Part shown: piece by piece, positions 53,034-61,234 of the stretch | How positions within the stretch are numbered: position 1 is the first letter of the stretch | Layout: each line of letters begins with the position of its first letter | Assembly (NCBI RefSeq): GCF_020723905.1 | Contig: NZ_DYHZ01000003.1 | Coordinates: 186,001-250,000, forward strand | Length of the DNA stretch: 64,000 nt | Reading direction: 5' to 3' | DNA from: Anaerolinea thermophila | Lineage (GTDB): Bacteria > Chloroflexota > Anaerolineae > Anaerolineales > Anaerolineaceae | Program-made: the position numbers and the translations under genes | The notes under the pieces: model-generated | Seen by the model: the letters and a program-made list of their open reading frames with translations, nothing else | Told to the model about the DNA's origin: nothing | Database searches by the model: none

Positions 53034-54161
53034 CTATGCCTTCTCCCGTTGGGCTTCTCCAAAGATACCGGTGGGGCGGACCAGTAAAACGATGATCAAA
53101 ATGGAAAAGGCAATGGCGTCGCGCATGGGGGTGGAGATATACGCAGCGCTGAGCGTCTCTGCCTGTCCAAGAATTAAAGCGCCCACAACTGCGCCGGGAA
53201 TACTCCCGATTCCTCCCAGCACAGCCGCAACGAACGCTTTCAACCCTGGAATAATCCCCATCCAGAAGACTACTTGCGGGTAAGCGATGGCATACAATAC
53301 CCCTGCCGCCCCAGCCAGTGCTGCGCCTATGGCAAAAGTGGTTGAAATGGTGGCGTCCACATCCACACCCATCAGGCGAGCCGTTTGGCGGTCATATGCA
53401 GTGGCTCGCATGGCTTTTCCGGTGCGGGTATTCTTGACGAAGTACTGGAGTAAAACCAGAAGGATAATGGAAACAACGATGATGATGAAAGAAATGTTGG
53501 AGAAAATAATCGCTCCTGCAGGCACTTCCTGCCCTTTTTGGAGAACTTGCACGCCCTGATCCCCAATCACCCAGGTAATTACATCGAATGGGCGCCGGTA
53601 GGTGATGTAGTTTGCGGTATAAACGAAATTCAGAGCGCCAAAATACTCCAGAAAGAAAGATACCCCAATGGCGGTAATCAAAGCGGAGATTCTGGGTGCA
53701 TTGCGCAGGGGTTTGTATGCCACCCGTTCAATGGTGACGGCAAGAAGGGCACATACAGCCATGGAGAGAAGCACAACAGAAATTGTGCCAATGACATCGG
53801 CAATGAAGGGGTTCAGGTCAGGGAAAAGAGCCCGGGTCCAGAGGTGTAATTGAATGCGAGAAATGGCGTAAAAACTGGTGAATGCCCCCACCATAAACAC
53901 GTCACCGTGGGCAAAGTTAATTAACCGCACAATGCCATACACCATGGTGTACCCGAGCGCAATCAGGGCATAAACAAATCCAATCTGCAAACCATTGGTC
54001 ACTTGCTGAAGGAATAGAGATGGATTCTCAAGCAGTGCATTCCCCAGGCGCCAGATGGCTACCAGCAGGACCAGCCCTAATAGCAAATATCCCAGTGTTC
54101 GCCGTTGGACCAGAGATTCTAAAAAAGAAGGGGCTTTCCTTATCGGTTCAGAACGATTCAT
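53034..54161 (-). CDS. livH: Branched-chain amino acid ABC transporter permease LivH
   Basis: The other channel subunit, 375 residues with about eight to nine helices. GLQIGFVYALIALGYTMVYGIVRLINFAHGDVFMVGA is the LivH mark; RATAYDRQTARLMGVDVD is the coupling loop and GLKAFVAAVLGGIGSIPGAVVG closes the permease fold. The N-terminus carries about 25 extra residues before the first helix. It lies 189 bases beyond livK, across a terminator-like hairpin. Confidence 0.92.
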   Translation of the reverse strand: MNRSEPIRKAPSFLESLVQRRTLGYLLLGLVLLVAIWRLGNALLENPSLFLQQVTNGLQIGFVYALIALGYTMVYGIVRLINFAHGDVFMVGAFTSFYAISRIQLHLWTRALFPDLNPFIADVIGTISVVLLSMAVCALLAVTIERVAYKPLRNAPRISALITAIGVSFFLEYFGALNFVYTANYITYRRPFDVITWVIGDQGVQVLQKGQEVPAGAIIFSNISFIIIVVSIILLVLLQYFVKNTRTGKAMRATAYDRQTARLMGVDVDATISTTFAIGAALAGAAGVLYAIAYPQVVFWMGIIPGLKAFVAAVLGGIGSIPGAVVGALILGQAETLSAAYISTPMRDAIAFSILIIVLLVRPTGIFGEAQREKA

Positions 54162-54304
54162 ATGAGTTACCCCGACGGATCAAATTTAAATTGGTTTTCC
54201 TCGTTGCTTGCGCACCGAAAAAACCAGAGGAGAACAAATCAAAATTCCCCTGAAAGGGTAAATGCTGGTGGAAAATGCTCCCGGACGAGACATTGACCTG
54301 TGAG

Positions 54305-54336
54305 AAAGAGGGGCGGAGCGCTATCCGCCCCTCTTT
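54305..54336. terminator. Terminator-like hairpin between livK and livHMGF
   Basis: A perfect 12-bp stem AAAGAGGGGCGG/CCGCCCCTCTTT with an eight-base loop, 14 bases after the livK stop. Partial termination here would give more binding protein than membrane and ATPase subunits, a common arrangement in ABC importers. Confidence 0.75.
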
Positions 54337-54350
54337 GTTCCAGTTTCAGT

Positions 54351-55481
54351 TTATGGTGCCACCGAGGCGGAGAAGGAAACCTTTCCATCCTTTACGGAGA
54401 GCACAACGGCGTTCTTTACCGGGTTGTGTTGAGCATCGAAGGTGATCTTGCCTGAAACTGCTTCGTATTCCAGAGAAGCCAGCGCTTCGGCAACCTTGGT
54501 GGGGTCATCGGTTCCGGCTTTCTGGATTGCCGCAAAGAGCAGGTTTGCCGCGTCATAGCCCAGAGTTGCCAGCGCATCGGGGACGGCGTTGTATTTCTTC
54601 TGGTAGTTGGCTACCCAGGACTGCACAATTGGACGAGGATCTTCAGGGGAGTAGTGATTGGAGAAGAATCCACCATCCGCGGCTTTGAGGTCAAGATCGG
54701 CAGAATCCCAACCGTCGCCACCCATCATCACAGCGGTTACGCCTTTTTCTTTGGCTTGCGCACCTACCAGGTTCACAATCGGGTAGTAATCGGGCAGGAA
54801 GAGCACTTCGGCTTTGGATTCAGCCACTTTGGTCAGGATGGCAGAGAAGTCGGTGTCGGTCTTGGTATAGGATTCTTTGCCCACAACCTTGCCACCGGCT
54901 TCAGTGAAGGCTTTTTCGAAGTATTCAGCCAGTCCGCGCACATAGTCATTGCCCTGATCGAACATGATAAAGGCAGTTTTGTATCCCTTATCGAGCGCGT
55001 ACTTTGCCATCACCGTTCCCTGGAAGGGGTCAATGAAGCAGGCGCGGAAGACATACTTCTTGGTGGAGCCATCTTTGTTCAAAGTTACCTGGGGGTTTGT
55101 CGAGGTGGGGCTGATTTGAACCACCTGATTGGCTTCAGCAATTTCCGATACAGGGATGGAGGCGCTGGAGCAAACCTCACCAATGATGAACTTGACTTTA
55201 TCTTCCTGGATGACTTTGTTCGCGGCATTCACGGCAGGGTCAGCAGAACACTGGCTGTCGGCGACCACTGTTTCAATTTTCTTTCCGTTGATTCCGCCTT
55301 TGGCATTCCATTCCTCAACTGCCAGCTGGACGCCGTTATTGGTTGAAATACCAAACGTGGAAACCTGTCCGCTCATGGGAGCCAGAACAGCCACTTTGAT
55401 GGTACCCCCACCACCTGCCTGACAGGCTGTCACCATCAGGGCGACAATCAGCAATACAAATACAGCAATACGGGTCTTCAT
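54351..55481 (-). CDS. livK: Branched-chain amino acid binding lipoprotein LivK
   Basis: The extracellular substrate-binding protein of the importer, type I periplasmic-binding fold, 376 residues. The signal peptide ends in VTAC (Cys20). Next come KVAVLAPMSGQVSTFGI, GGINGKKIETVVADSQCSADPAVNAANKVI, GEVCSSASIPVSEIAEANQVVQISPTSTNP and AFIMFDQGNDYVRG, all typical of LivJ/LivK. Family members also bind urea, amides or other amino acids, so Leu/Ile/Val is the default rather than a proven ligand. GGAGGA precedes the ATG. Confidence 0.9.
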   Translation of the reverse strand: MKTRIAVFVLLIVALMVTACQAGGGGTIKVAVLAPMSGQVSTFGISTNNGVQLAVEEWNAKGGINGKKIETVVADSQCSADPAVNAANKVIQEDKVKFIIGEVCSSASIPVSEIAEANQVVQISPTSTNPQVTLNKDGSTKKYVFRACFIDPFQGTVMAKYALDKGYKTAFIMFDQGNDYVRGLAEYFEKAFTEAGGKVVGKESYTKTDTDFSAILTKVAESKAEVLFLPDYYPIVNLVGAQAKEKGVTAVMMGGDGWDSADLDLKAADGGFFSNHYSPEDPRPIVQSWVANYQKKYNAVPDALATLGYDAANLLFAAIQKAGTDDPTKVAEALASLEYEAVSGKITFDAQHNPVKNAVVLSVKDGKVSFSASVAP

Positions 55482-55706
55482 AAAATTCTATTCCTCCTTT
55501 GGATTTTTCTTTTTTCAGGGAAATGTTTACAGGTATGATAAGACCTTTTGAGGTGATCAGAGGTCTTCTTTTTTTATTGCTCTGATCGGGCGCTCACCTC
55601 CTTTCAATGAATAAATTTATGAGAAGGGTTCATCACCTCTCAAAAGAAATTTTCCGATGTTTGCTGTGTTGGTAAAGGATAAGGGGGGCTTGCTAAATAA
55701 TGTTTG
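55482..55706 (-). promoter_or_regulatory. Long structured leader of the liv operon
   Basis: About 210 bases between the predicted transcript start and livK. On the minus strand GATCAGAG can pair with CTCTGATC, and AAGACCT can pair with AGGTCTT; the two stems share bases and so exclude each other. No T run follows either stem directly. A nine-codon ORF with a poor ribosome site lies upstream. Regulation by this leader is possible but unproven. Confidence 0.35.
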
Positions 55707-55734
55707 AATATACCAGAGAATTGAGATATGTCAA
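55707..55734 (-). promoter_or_regulatory. Promoter of the liv operon
   Basis: On the minus strand TTGACA (55729-55734) and TATATT (55707-55712) with a 16-base spacer, about 225 bases before livK. Confidence 0.75.
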
Positions 55735-55770
55735 TAGCCGATGCGCCTCCAAAAATTATGAATGATTATT

Positions 55771-56544
55771 TCAGGATACCAGTAAGGGGAGGACTTTACA
55801 GACGTCCCAGGGAAGCAGTACAGTAGCCAGATGATCGAGACGGGTTGGCGAAAAATTGTTAATGATTAAGTGTGCCCCCTGAGAAACGGCCTGCAGTGGC
55901 AATTCGCTGGCGGGAAACACTTCTAAAGAGGAACCAATTACCAGCATGCAATCTGCTTTCCGGGTATGCTCCCTGGCTTCCATCCAGACATCATCAGGAA
56001 GCATCTCTTCGTACAGCACAATGGTCGGTTTCAATACGGAAGAATCTTTCGGGCATCGAGGCATACTCTCACTGGTTTCCAGAAGTTCACGAAAGTTTTC
56101 CATTGGAAAAGTAGCATGGCATTCCAGACACTCCAGGTGATCAATGGAGCCATGGAGTTCTAAAACAATTTGACTACCCGCGCGTTGATGAAGTCCATCA
56201 ATATTCTGGGTAATCACAGCCCGGAGGATGCCCAACCGTTCCATTTCTGCCAGAGCCCAATGCGCATCATTGGGTTGTGCTGTCCACATTTGTCTCAAAA
56301 GTGGGCGTTTCCAATCCCAAAATTTTTTCGGATTGGCAAGAAATACGCTCAACGAGGCAACTTCCAAGGGGTTAAACCGTTCCCATAAACCGCTTCCTGC
56401 GGAACGAAAATCAGGTACCCCGGAAGGGGTAGAAATACCCGCCCCGGTAAATGCGACTACATATCGACTCTCCCGGAGGATTTTCCGGGCAAGGGTAATT
56501 CTTTCATCCAGCAAGGAGTCTTCAGACGTTGACACGTTCGGCAA
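55771..56544 (-). CDS. Sirtuin (NAD-dependent protein deacylase, Sir2 family)
   Basis: Removes acyl groups from protein lysines with NAD+. The protein is about 250 residues with VVAFTGAGISTPSGVPDFR (NAD loop), ITQNIDGLHQRAG (catalytic region), LELHGS (active His), and the small zinc module CLECHATF. The second zinc pair is incomplete: CPKDSS has Asp where the fourth Cys should be. VIGSSLEVFPASELP is the GTS-like NAD strand. The start is uncertain: TTG 56544 and GTG 56535 both lie within the end of the upstream gene. The overlap implies coupled translation with the receiver-ParA protein. Confidence 0.87.
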   Translation of the reverse strand: MPNVSTSEDSLLDERITLARKILRESRYVVAFTGAGISTPSGVPDFRSAGSGLWERFNPLEVASLSVFLANPKKFWDWKRPLLRQMWTAQPNDAHWALAEMERLGILRAVITQNIDGLHQRAGSQIVLELHGSIDHLECLECHATFPMENFRELLETSESMPRCPKDSSVLKPTIVLYEEMLPDDVWMEAREHTRKADCMLVIGSSLEVFPASELPLQAVSQGAHLIINNFSPTRLDHLATVLLPWDVCKVLPLLVS

Positions 56545-57667
56545 TGGCTTCAGCTAAGCGGCTGTACTGGAGGCTCAGCATTCCGCCAATCTGCACCTGA
56601 ATCAAGGGTAGATTTCTGGTTGCCGCCTGGAATGAGACTTCAGGTGCAGGCGGGATGACCTGCGAAACGCTGTACCCCAGCATCTCCTGGATCTGAGTTA
56701 CCGAAAGCTGCACGTCAGCGCGGATGCGGTTTACAACAACCAGGGAAAGCAGTTTTCCTTTTCCAAAGCCCCTTTGCTTGAGATCTTCGATGAGGATGCG
56801 GGTTCGGGCAATTGCCGCTGGGAAGGGTTCTGTGACAACAATGATTTCTTTAGTCAGATTCAGAATTTCATCCAATGCCAGATGGGCATTTGTGCCAATG
56901 TCAAGGAAAGTCACTCGACCAATCAGCGAAAGCTGGTCAACAACGGCTTCCATGCTGGCGGTATTTTTCATCAAAGGAACGTCTTTAGCGTATGGTGAAG
57001 CCAGCAAAAGGCGAATCCCATAGGGAACGCGTATCAATTCGTTCTCGACGGTAGCCACGTTGATGTCCGAGGGGCTCAAGCGGAGGAGGTTGTTTAACCC
57101 CTCACAGGATTGAATTCCCAACTCTGTGCTCCAGGAACCCTGTCCGGGGCGCAATTCTGCGGCGATGACTTCCTGTTTGGTGTTTTGGAAATAATTAATG
57201 GCTACGTTCAGCGTGAGGGATGAAACCCCCAGTCCACCTTTTGCACCAATCACCCCAATTGTATAGCCTCTTTCGACAGGAACGCCCATCCGCCCTTTGT
57301 TGCGTGAGAGAATGGCGCGCATATGGGCAGTTAATTCGGCTGGATGAATGGGCTTGGTGAGGTAATCATCAGCGCCTGCTTCATATCCGGCAATTTTATC
57401 TTCCACCTGGGCTTTGGCAGTGAACATCAGGATGGGAATATCGGCAGTTTCAGGCTCTTTTCGTAATGTTCGGGCAACCGAAAACCCATCCACATCGGGC
57501 ATCATGACATCCAGCAAAATTAAATCCGGTCGCTCCGTTCGTGCCATGGAGATGGCTTGGGTACCGTTACTGGCGGCAAGAATTTTGTACCCCTGGCGTT
57601 CCAGCATTAACCCTACAAGACGGAGGGTTTGTACGTCGTCATCCACAATCAGGATTTTCTCTGCCAT
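56522..57667 (-). CDS. Receiver domain fused to a MinD/ParA-like ATPase (CpaE-like)
   Basis: A 381-residue fusion. Residues 1-120 are a response-regulator receiver (ILIVDDDVQTLR; phospho-acceptor Asp in LILLDVMMPDVDG; Lys in YLTKPIHP). Residues about 135-375 are a MinD/ParA-type ATPase with the deviant Walker A GAKGGLGVSSL and FLDIGTN in place of the usual Walker B D-x-x-x-G. The second domain resembles CpaE/TadZ, which places type IV-like pilus machines. No pilus genes are near, and no DNA-binding domain is present. The phospho-donor kinase is unknown. Confidence 0.87.
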   Translation of the reverse strand: MAEKILIVDDDVQTLRLVGLMLERQGYKILAASNGTQAISMARTERPDLILLDVMMPDVDGFSVARTLRKEPETADIPILMFTAKAQVEDKIAGYEAGADDYLTKPIHPAELTAHMRAILSRNKGRMGVPVERGYTIGVIGAKGGLGVSSLTLNVAINYFQNTKQEVIAAELRPGQGSWSTELGIQSCEGLNNLLRLSPSDINVATVENELIRVPYGIRLLLASPYAKDVPLMKNTASMEAVVDQLSLIGRVTFLDIGTNAHLALDEILNLTKEIIVVTEPFPAAIARTRILIEDLKQRGFGKGKLLSLVVVNRIRADVQLSVTQIQEMLGYSVSQVIPPAPEVSFQAATRNLPLIQVQIGGMLSLQYSRLAEAIAERVNV

Positions 57668-57850
57668 TTGCGCTTCCCCTCTCTTTCGGGCAAGTTGCCC
57701 TTTGAATTCAGTCTAGCATAAAATAATTCACCAGACAAGTTTATTTTCACTAATAAATATAACATTTTTTGAGTTGAAGATCCGTTAAGGTCAGGTAAAC
57801 CTGATCCACTTCTTTTTCACAATTATATAACGAAGAATTTTTATCATGAA

Positions 57851-58846
57851 TTAGTGATGATGTGGGAGTGTTCTAAAAGTGACCATACCCACAAGTAAAG
57901 GTACCCAGAAAGTAATACCCCGGTATGCCATCGTAATGACTGCCGCATCTTCAATGGGAATCTGCAGGGAGCGCAAAGCCACGGTAAGGACTCCCTCGAC
58001 AATTCCAATCCCTGCCGGCGTGGGGGATACAATCAGAAATAGAGAGGCAAGGCTGAATCCAGCAATCACAACGCCGGGAGTAAAGGGGACGTGAAAGGCT
58101 AAAAAAGTTAAGGTGAGTATTCCAATGAGAAGGGCTTTATTCAACAGTGCAAACAAAATGGGGCGGATAATTTTCTTCGGATGATTTCGAATGATAGCAA
58201 TGCCTTCAGCGGCTTCATAAGCAAATTCGTGGGCTCGTTCTTCTGAAAGGTACTCTCTGTGAATAAAAGGCTTAAGCAGGCGATTAACAGTGTGCGCTCC
58301 CCATTGAAGCACCTTTGCCAAGAGAGAAGCCGACTGCATGCCAATGTAAAGCAAAACACCCAGTCCAAGCGCACCAATGAGCAATATCAACGAGGCTAGA
58401 ATTTCTGCCCAGTGTAAGTTATTCCGATAGGCAAGTTCAGCAAGCCCGAAAATTAAAACAGTAAGGACGGCAACATATTCCAGTAATACAAATATGACAG
58501 CGGCAATGGCAGTTTTTCCCGTTGAGCGATTGTTGGAAACTGCATCAGACATGAAAACGGCTACACTGCCTAGCCCTGCGCTGGGCGCAACGATGTTCAG
58601 AAAGTTTACCGCAGTTGCTAATCGCGTCATGTAGAACGCAGAGACAGGCATGTCCAGAATGTTATAGATGGATTGGTAAGTGAGTCCTAAATTTAAAAAC
58701 CACCCCAATAAGAGCACAAATGCCAGAAAAATCCAACCGAACTCTCCCCGTTGGAGAACTTTTCCAATATCCTGCATTTCTGCGGCTCGCCCGATGATGA
58801 AAAGGACGCCAAGCAGGAGGACAAGAGCGATGAGAAACTTTTTCAC
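57851..58846 (-). CDS. Lysylphosphatidylglycerol synthase-like membrane protein (YbhN/UPF0104 family)
   Basis: A flippase-domain-like membrane protein of 331 residues with about eight helices. GWFLNLGLTYQSIYNIL, NFLNIVAPSAGLGSVAVFMSD and TPAGIGIVEGVLTVALRSLQIPIEDAAVITMAYRGITFWVPLLVG are the family blocks. The catalytic lysyl-transferase domain of MprF is missing, so this is the stand-alone integral part. The role is unknown; lipid translocation is proposed for relatives. Confidence 0.83.
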   Translation of the reverse strand: MKKFLIALVLLLGVLFIIGRAAEMQDIGKVLQRGEFGWIFLAFVLLLGWFLNLGLTYQSIYNILDMPVSAFYMTRLATAVNFLNIVAPSAGLGSVAVFMSDAVSNNRSTGKTAIAAVIFVLLEYVAVLTVLIFGLAELAYRNNLHWAEILASLILLIGALGLGVLLYIGMQSASLLAKVLQWGAHTVNRLLKPFIHREYLSEERAHEFAYEAAEGIAIIRNHPKKIIRPILFALLNKALLIGILTLTFLAFHVPFTPGVVIAGFSLASLFLIVSPTPAGIGIVEGVLTVALRSLQIPIEDAAVITMAYRGITFWVPLLVGMVTFRTLPHHH

Positions 58847-58881
58847 ATCACCGATTATAATGGCGTTTGCCTATTTGCTTA

Positions 58882-58927
58882 AAAAATAAACAGGTTGGAA
58901 ATTTCACACTCCAACCTGTTTATTTTT
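58882..58927. terminator. Bidirectional terminator between the S41 protease and the YbhN-like gene
   Basis: A near-perfect 18-bp stem (AAAAATAAACAGGTTGGA / TCCAACCTGTTTATTTTT) with a 10-base loop, 12 bases beyond the protease stop. Confidence 0.85.
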
Positions 58928-58938
58928 GGATTCTCCGT

Positions 58939-60189
58939 CTATGGAGTCACGTTCGCGCTTCCGCTTCTTAACAGTTCAACGGCTTTGTCCAACTGGGGAT
59001 CTCTTTCGGCTTTGATGTCTTCTTCGGTCAGCGGAACTACCACGTCAGGTGTCAGCCCGGAACCATTGATCTGGCGCTTATTGGGTGTAAGCCAGCGAGC
59101 CACGGTGACACGGATGGCACCCTGATCATTTTCCAGCGCCACCCAATTCTGCACCGAACCTTTTCCAAATGATGTTGTCCCTACCAGAATTCCACGCTGA
59201 TAATCCTGAATAGCCCCGGCGGTAATTTCAGAGGCAGAGGCAGTTCCTTCGTTGATAAGCACAACCAGAGGAATCTTGGTTGCCAGTCCACCGGGAATGG
59301 CATTGAAGGATTTTTCCCGACCATCCCCATATTCCTCGTACATGATGACACCTTTATCAATAAACTGAGAAACCACCTCAATGGCAGTAGTTAAGTAACC
59401 GCCGCCGTTGTTCCTCAAATCCAGGACCAGTCCTTTCGGATTTTGCTTGAGAAGATCTTTCAGGGCGTTTTTCAGTTCATCGGTGGTTTTTTCACCAAAA
59501 GTGAACAGTCGAATGTAGCCAATTTCGTCATCGAGCATTTTACTTTCCACGCTCGGAATGGTAATTTTGGCGCGGGTGATGGTAAATTCCAGCGGTTCGC
59601 TTTCTCCTTCCCGCTGAACCGTGAGAGTCACTTTAGTTCCTGCTGGTCCAAGGATGCGTCTCAAGACCAGGTTGCCATCAATTCCGGTCATATCTTCGCC
59701 ATCCACTTTCAGAATAATGTCTCCGGCTTTTAAACCCGCCTTCTCTGCTGGTGAGTTTGGCATTGGACTGATGATTTTCACATATGCGCCGGTAATATCC
59801 ACCCAGGCGCCAATGCCTTCATATTCGCCACTCATGGGCATATTGGCTTGCCGGAATTGATCAGGATCCATATATGAAGTATGCGGGTCTCCCAGCGATT
59901 GCAACATCCCGCTGATGGCACCGCGCATCAGTTTTTCCTGATCTACTGGTTGCTCTACATATTGATCATTAACGATATTCCACGCTTCCCAGAAGGGTTT
60001 AAATAACTGTTCCAGATCCTTTGGAGTTCCTCCTGTGGTGCTTGAAGAGGAAGGGAAAGGACCTGAAGGTGAAGCAGATACACTTCTTTCGGGAAGTAAC
60101 CAGCCCACAACAATCCCGCCAGAGAAGGCACCTGCTAACAGAATCAGCGCGAAAAAACCAAAGACGAAGTAACGAATGGACTTATTCAT
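58939..60189 (-). CDS. S41 carboxyl-terminal processing protease (CtpA type)
   Basis: A membrane-anchored serine protease of 416 residues. An N-terminal helix (about 8-30) anchors it outside the membrane. A PDZ domain (about 105-185; MPNSPAEKAGLKAGDIILKVDG) recognises C-termini, and the S41 core has LVLDLRNNGGGYLTTA, the catalytic Ser in NEGTASASEITAGAIQD (near 318) and the Lys in TSFGKGSVQN (near 343). It trims or degrades extracytoplasmic proteins. A Ser/Pro/Thr-rich stretch (about 35-55) links the anchor to the body. Confidence 0.92.
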   Translation of the reverse strand: MNKSIRYFVFGFFALILLAGAFSGGIVVGWLLPERSVSASPSGPFPSSSSTTGGTPKDLEQLFKPFWEAWNIVNDQYVEQPVDQEKLMRGAISGMLQSLGDPHTSYMDPDQFRQANMPMSGEYEGIGAWVDITGAYVKIISPMPNSPAEKAGLKAGDIILKVDGEDMTGIDGNLVLRRILGPAGTKVTLTVQREGESEPLEFTITRAKITIPSVESKMLDDEIGYIRLFTFGEKTTDELKNALKDLLKQNPKGLVLDLRNNGGGYLTTAIEVVSQFIDKGVIMYEEYGDGREKSFNAIPGGLATKIPLVVLINEGTASASEITAGAIQDYQRGILVGTTSFGKGSVQNWVALENDQGAIRVTVARWLTPNKRQINGSGLTPDVVVPLTEEDIKAERDPQLDKAVELLRSGSANVTP

Positions 60190-60280
60190 AAATTACTCCT
60201 TGCCATGAGGGTATCATGGCAGGCTTAAGATTGGATGAAAACCTCATTTGGGGCATTATACAACAAACCGTGTTTCCTTT

Positions 60281-60517
60281 TTATTCTTTCTTTGCAGATG
60301 GAGGAGATATTTCCCGAACTCGTTTTGCTAATTCTGAAATTTGTTCCTGCTCTTTGCCAAAAGGATTTTGAAGTGTCTGAAAAGAACGACGAATGACCTG
60401 GATTTCAGGGATTTCCCCTTTGTTCTTAAAAAATTCGTATAACCATAAATTGAACCCGATAATGAAAATAACCAGGAACCCAATGGCACACCATCCAAGA
60501 ATTCCAATCTCTTTCAT
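60281..60517 (-). CDS. Small single-span membrane protein of unknown function
   Basis: A 78-residue protein with one N-terminal membrane helix (about 5-28, GILGWCAIGFLVIFIIGFNLWLY) and a charged cytoplasmic tail (FFKNKGEIPEIQVIRRSFQTLQNPFGKEQEQISELAKRV) with coiled-coil character. The ATG forms an ATGA overlap with the stop of the upstream HAD gene, so both are made together. I do not recognise it. Confidence 0.72.
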   Translation of the reverse strand: MKEIGILGWCAIGFLVIFIIGFNLWLYEFFKNKGEIPEIQVIRRSFQTLQNPFGKEQEQISELAKRVREISPPSAKKE

Positions 60518-61170
60518 GAGCGGTGATCCTCCGATAATAATGGATCAAGTACCTGGGGAAGATGTTGCAGGTAGGGAATATGGTTGTGACATTCTGTGCA
60601 GATTATCGCAGGATGAACATGGATCGTATAAAAGCCCAGTGCTTTTGCAGCGCTTAGGTTTGAAACATTATCATCCAGATAAATACATTCTGTTGCCTGT
60701 GGGGACCCTGCTTTTTCCAGTGCCTTTTTAAAGGCTTCAGGTAAAGGTTTGCAATAGGGAAGCATATCCATGATGTCAATAATTTGTTCAAAAACCCCAT
60801 CAAGTTCCAGCACTTTCAAAACCCTGAGGGCGTGATTGCGGTCTGCATTGGTCAGAATAATTTTCCGCAAAGGGTACTTCAATAAAATCTGGCGGATTTC
60901 GGGTGCAGGGTGCAGAAATTTTTTGAGAGGAATATCATGAACAAATTTCAGGTAATCAACAGGGTCAATCCCTCTGGTAATCATCAGTCCTCTCAGAGTG
61001 GTCCCATATGTTCGGTACAGGCTTTCTCGTAAAGTGGAAACATCTTCCGCCGCAATACCTACACGGGTTTCCATGTACTCGTTGATTTTTTCCCCGATGG
61101 CGTCCCAGACCCCTTTTTCAGGGGGATATAGTGTGTCATCTAAATCAATGAACAGCGTGGTAAATGTCAT
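60514..61170 (-). CDS. HAD-superfamily phosphatase (pyrimidine 5'-nucleotidase type)
   Basis: A 218-residue HAD hydrolase. FIDLDDTLYPPEKG has the nucleophile and acid Asp, ILTNADRNHALRVL the second motif, and IYLDDNVSNLSAAKALG the metal-binding Asp pair. The all-helical cap insert between motifs 1 and 2 resembles pyrimidine 5'-nucleotidases (SDT1 type). The start is taken as ATG 61170; TATACT lies six bases before it and no ribosome site exists, so the mRNA may be leaderless. The gene is divergent from mutL, with 64 bases between the starts. Confidence 0.85.
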   Translation of the reverse strand: MTFTTLFIDLDDTLYPPEKGVWDAIGEKINEYMETRVGIAAEDVSTLRESLYRTYGTTLRGLMITRGIDPVDYLKFVHDIPLKKFLHPAPEIRQILLKYPLRKIILTNADRNHALRVLKVLELDGVFEQIIDIMDMLPYCKPLPEAFKKALEKAGSPQATECIYLDDNVSNLSAAKALGFYTIHVHPAIICTECHNHIPYLQHLPQVLDPLLSEDHRS

Positions 61171-61176
61171 AGGCAA

Positions 61177-61227
61177 AGTATACCGTAACTCATTGTATGG
61201 GATGAGAGAGTTAGATTAATGTATAAT
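61177..61227. promoter_or_regulatory. Divergent -10 elements for the HAD gene and mutL
   Basis: TATACT on the minus strand (61177-61182) lies six bases before the HAD ATG, and TATAAT on the plus strand (61222-61227) lies seven bases before the mutL ATG. Neither gene has a Shine-Dalgarno sequence, and no strong -35 box is seen for either. Confidence 0.45.
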
Positions 61228-61234
61228 CCACAGC

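Noticed and set aside
55590-55640. Nine-codon ORF in the livK leader as a second leader peptide
   Set aside because: The ribosome site is only two bases from the ATG, the peptide has a single Ile and no Leu or Val, and no terminator follows. It does not look like a branched-chain attenuator.
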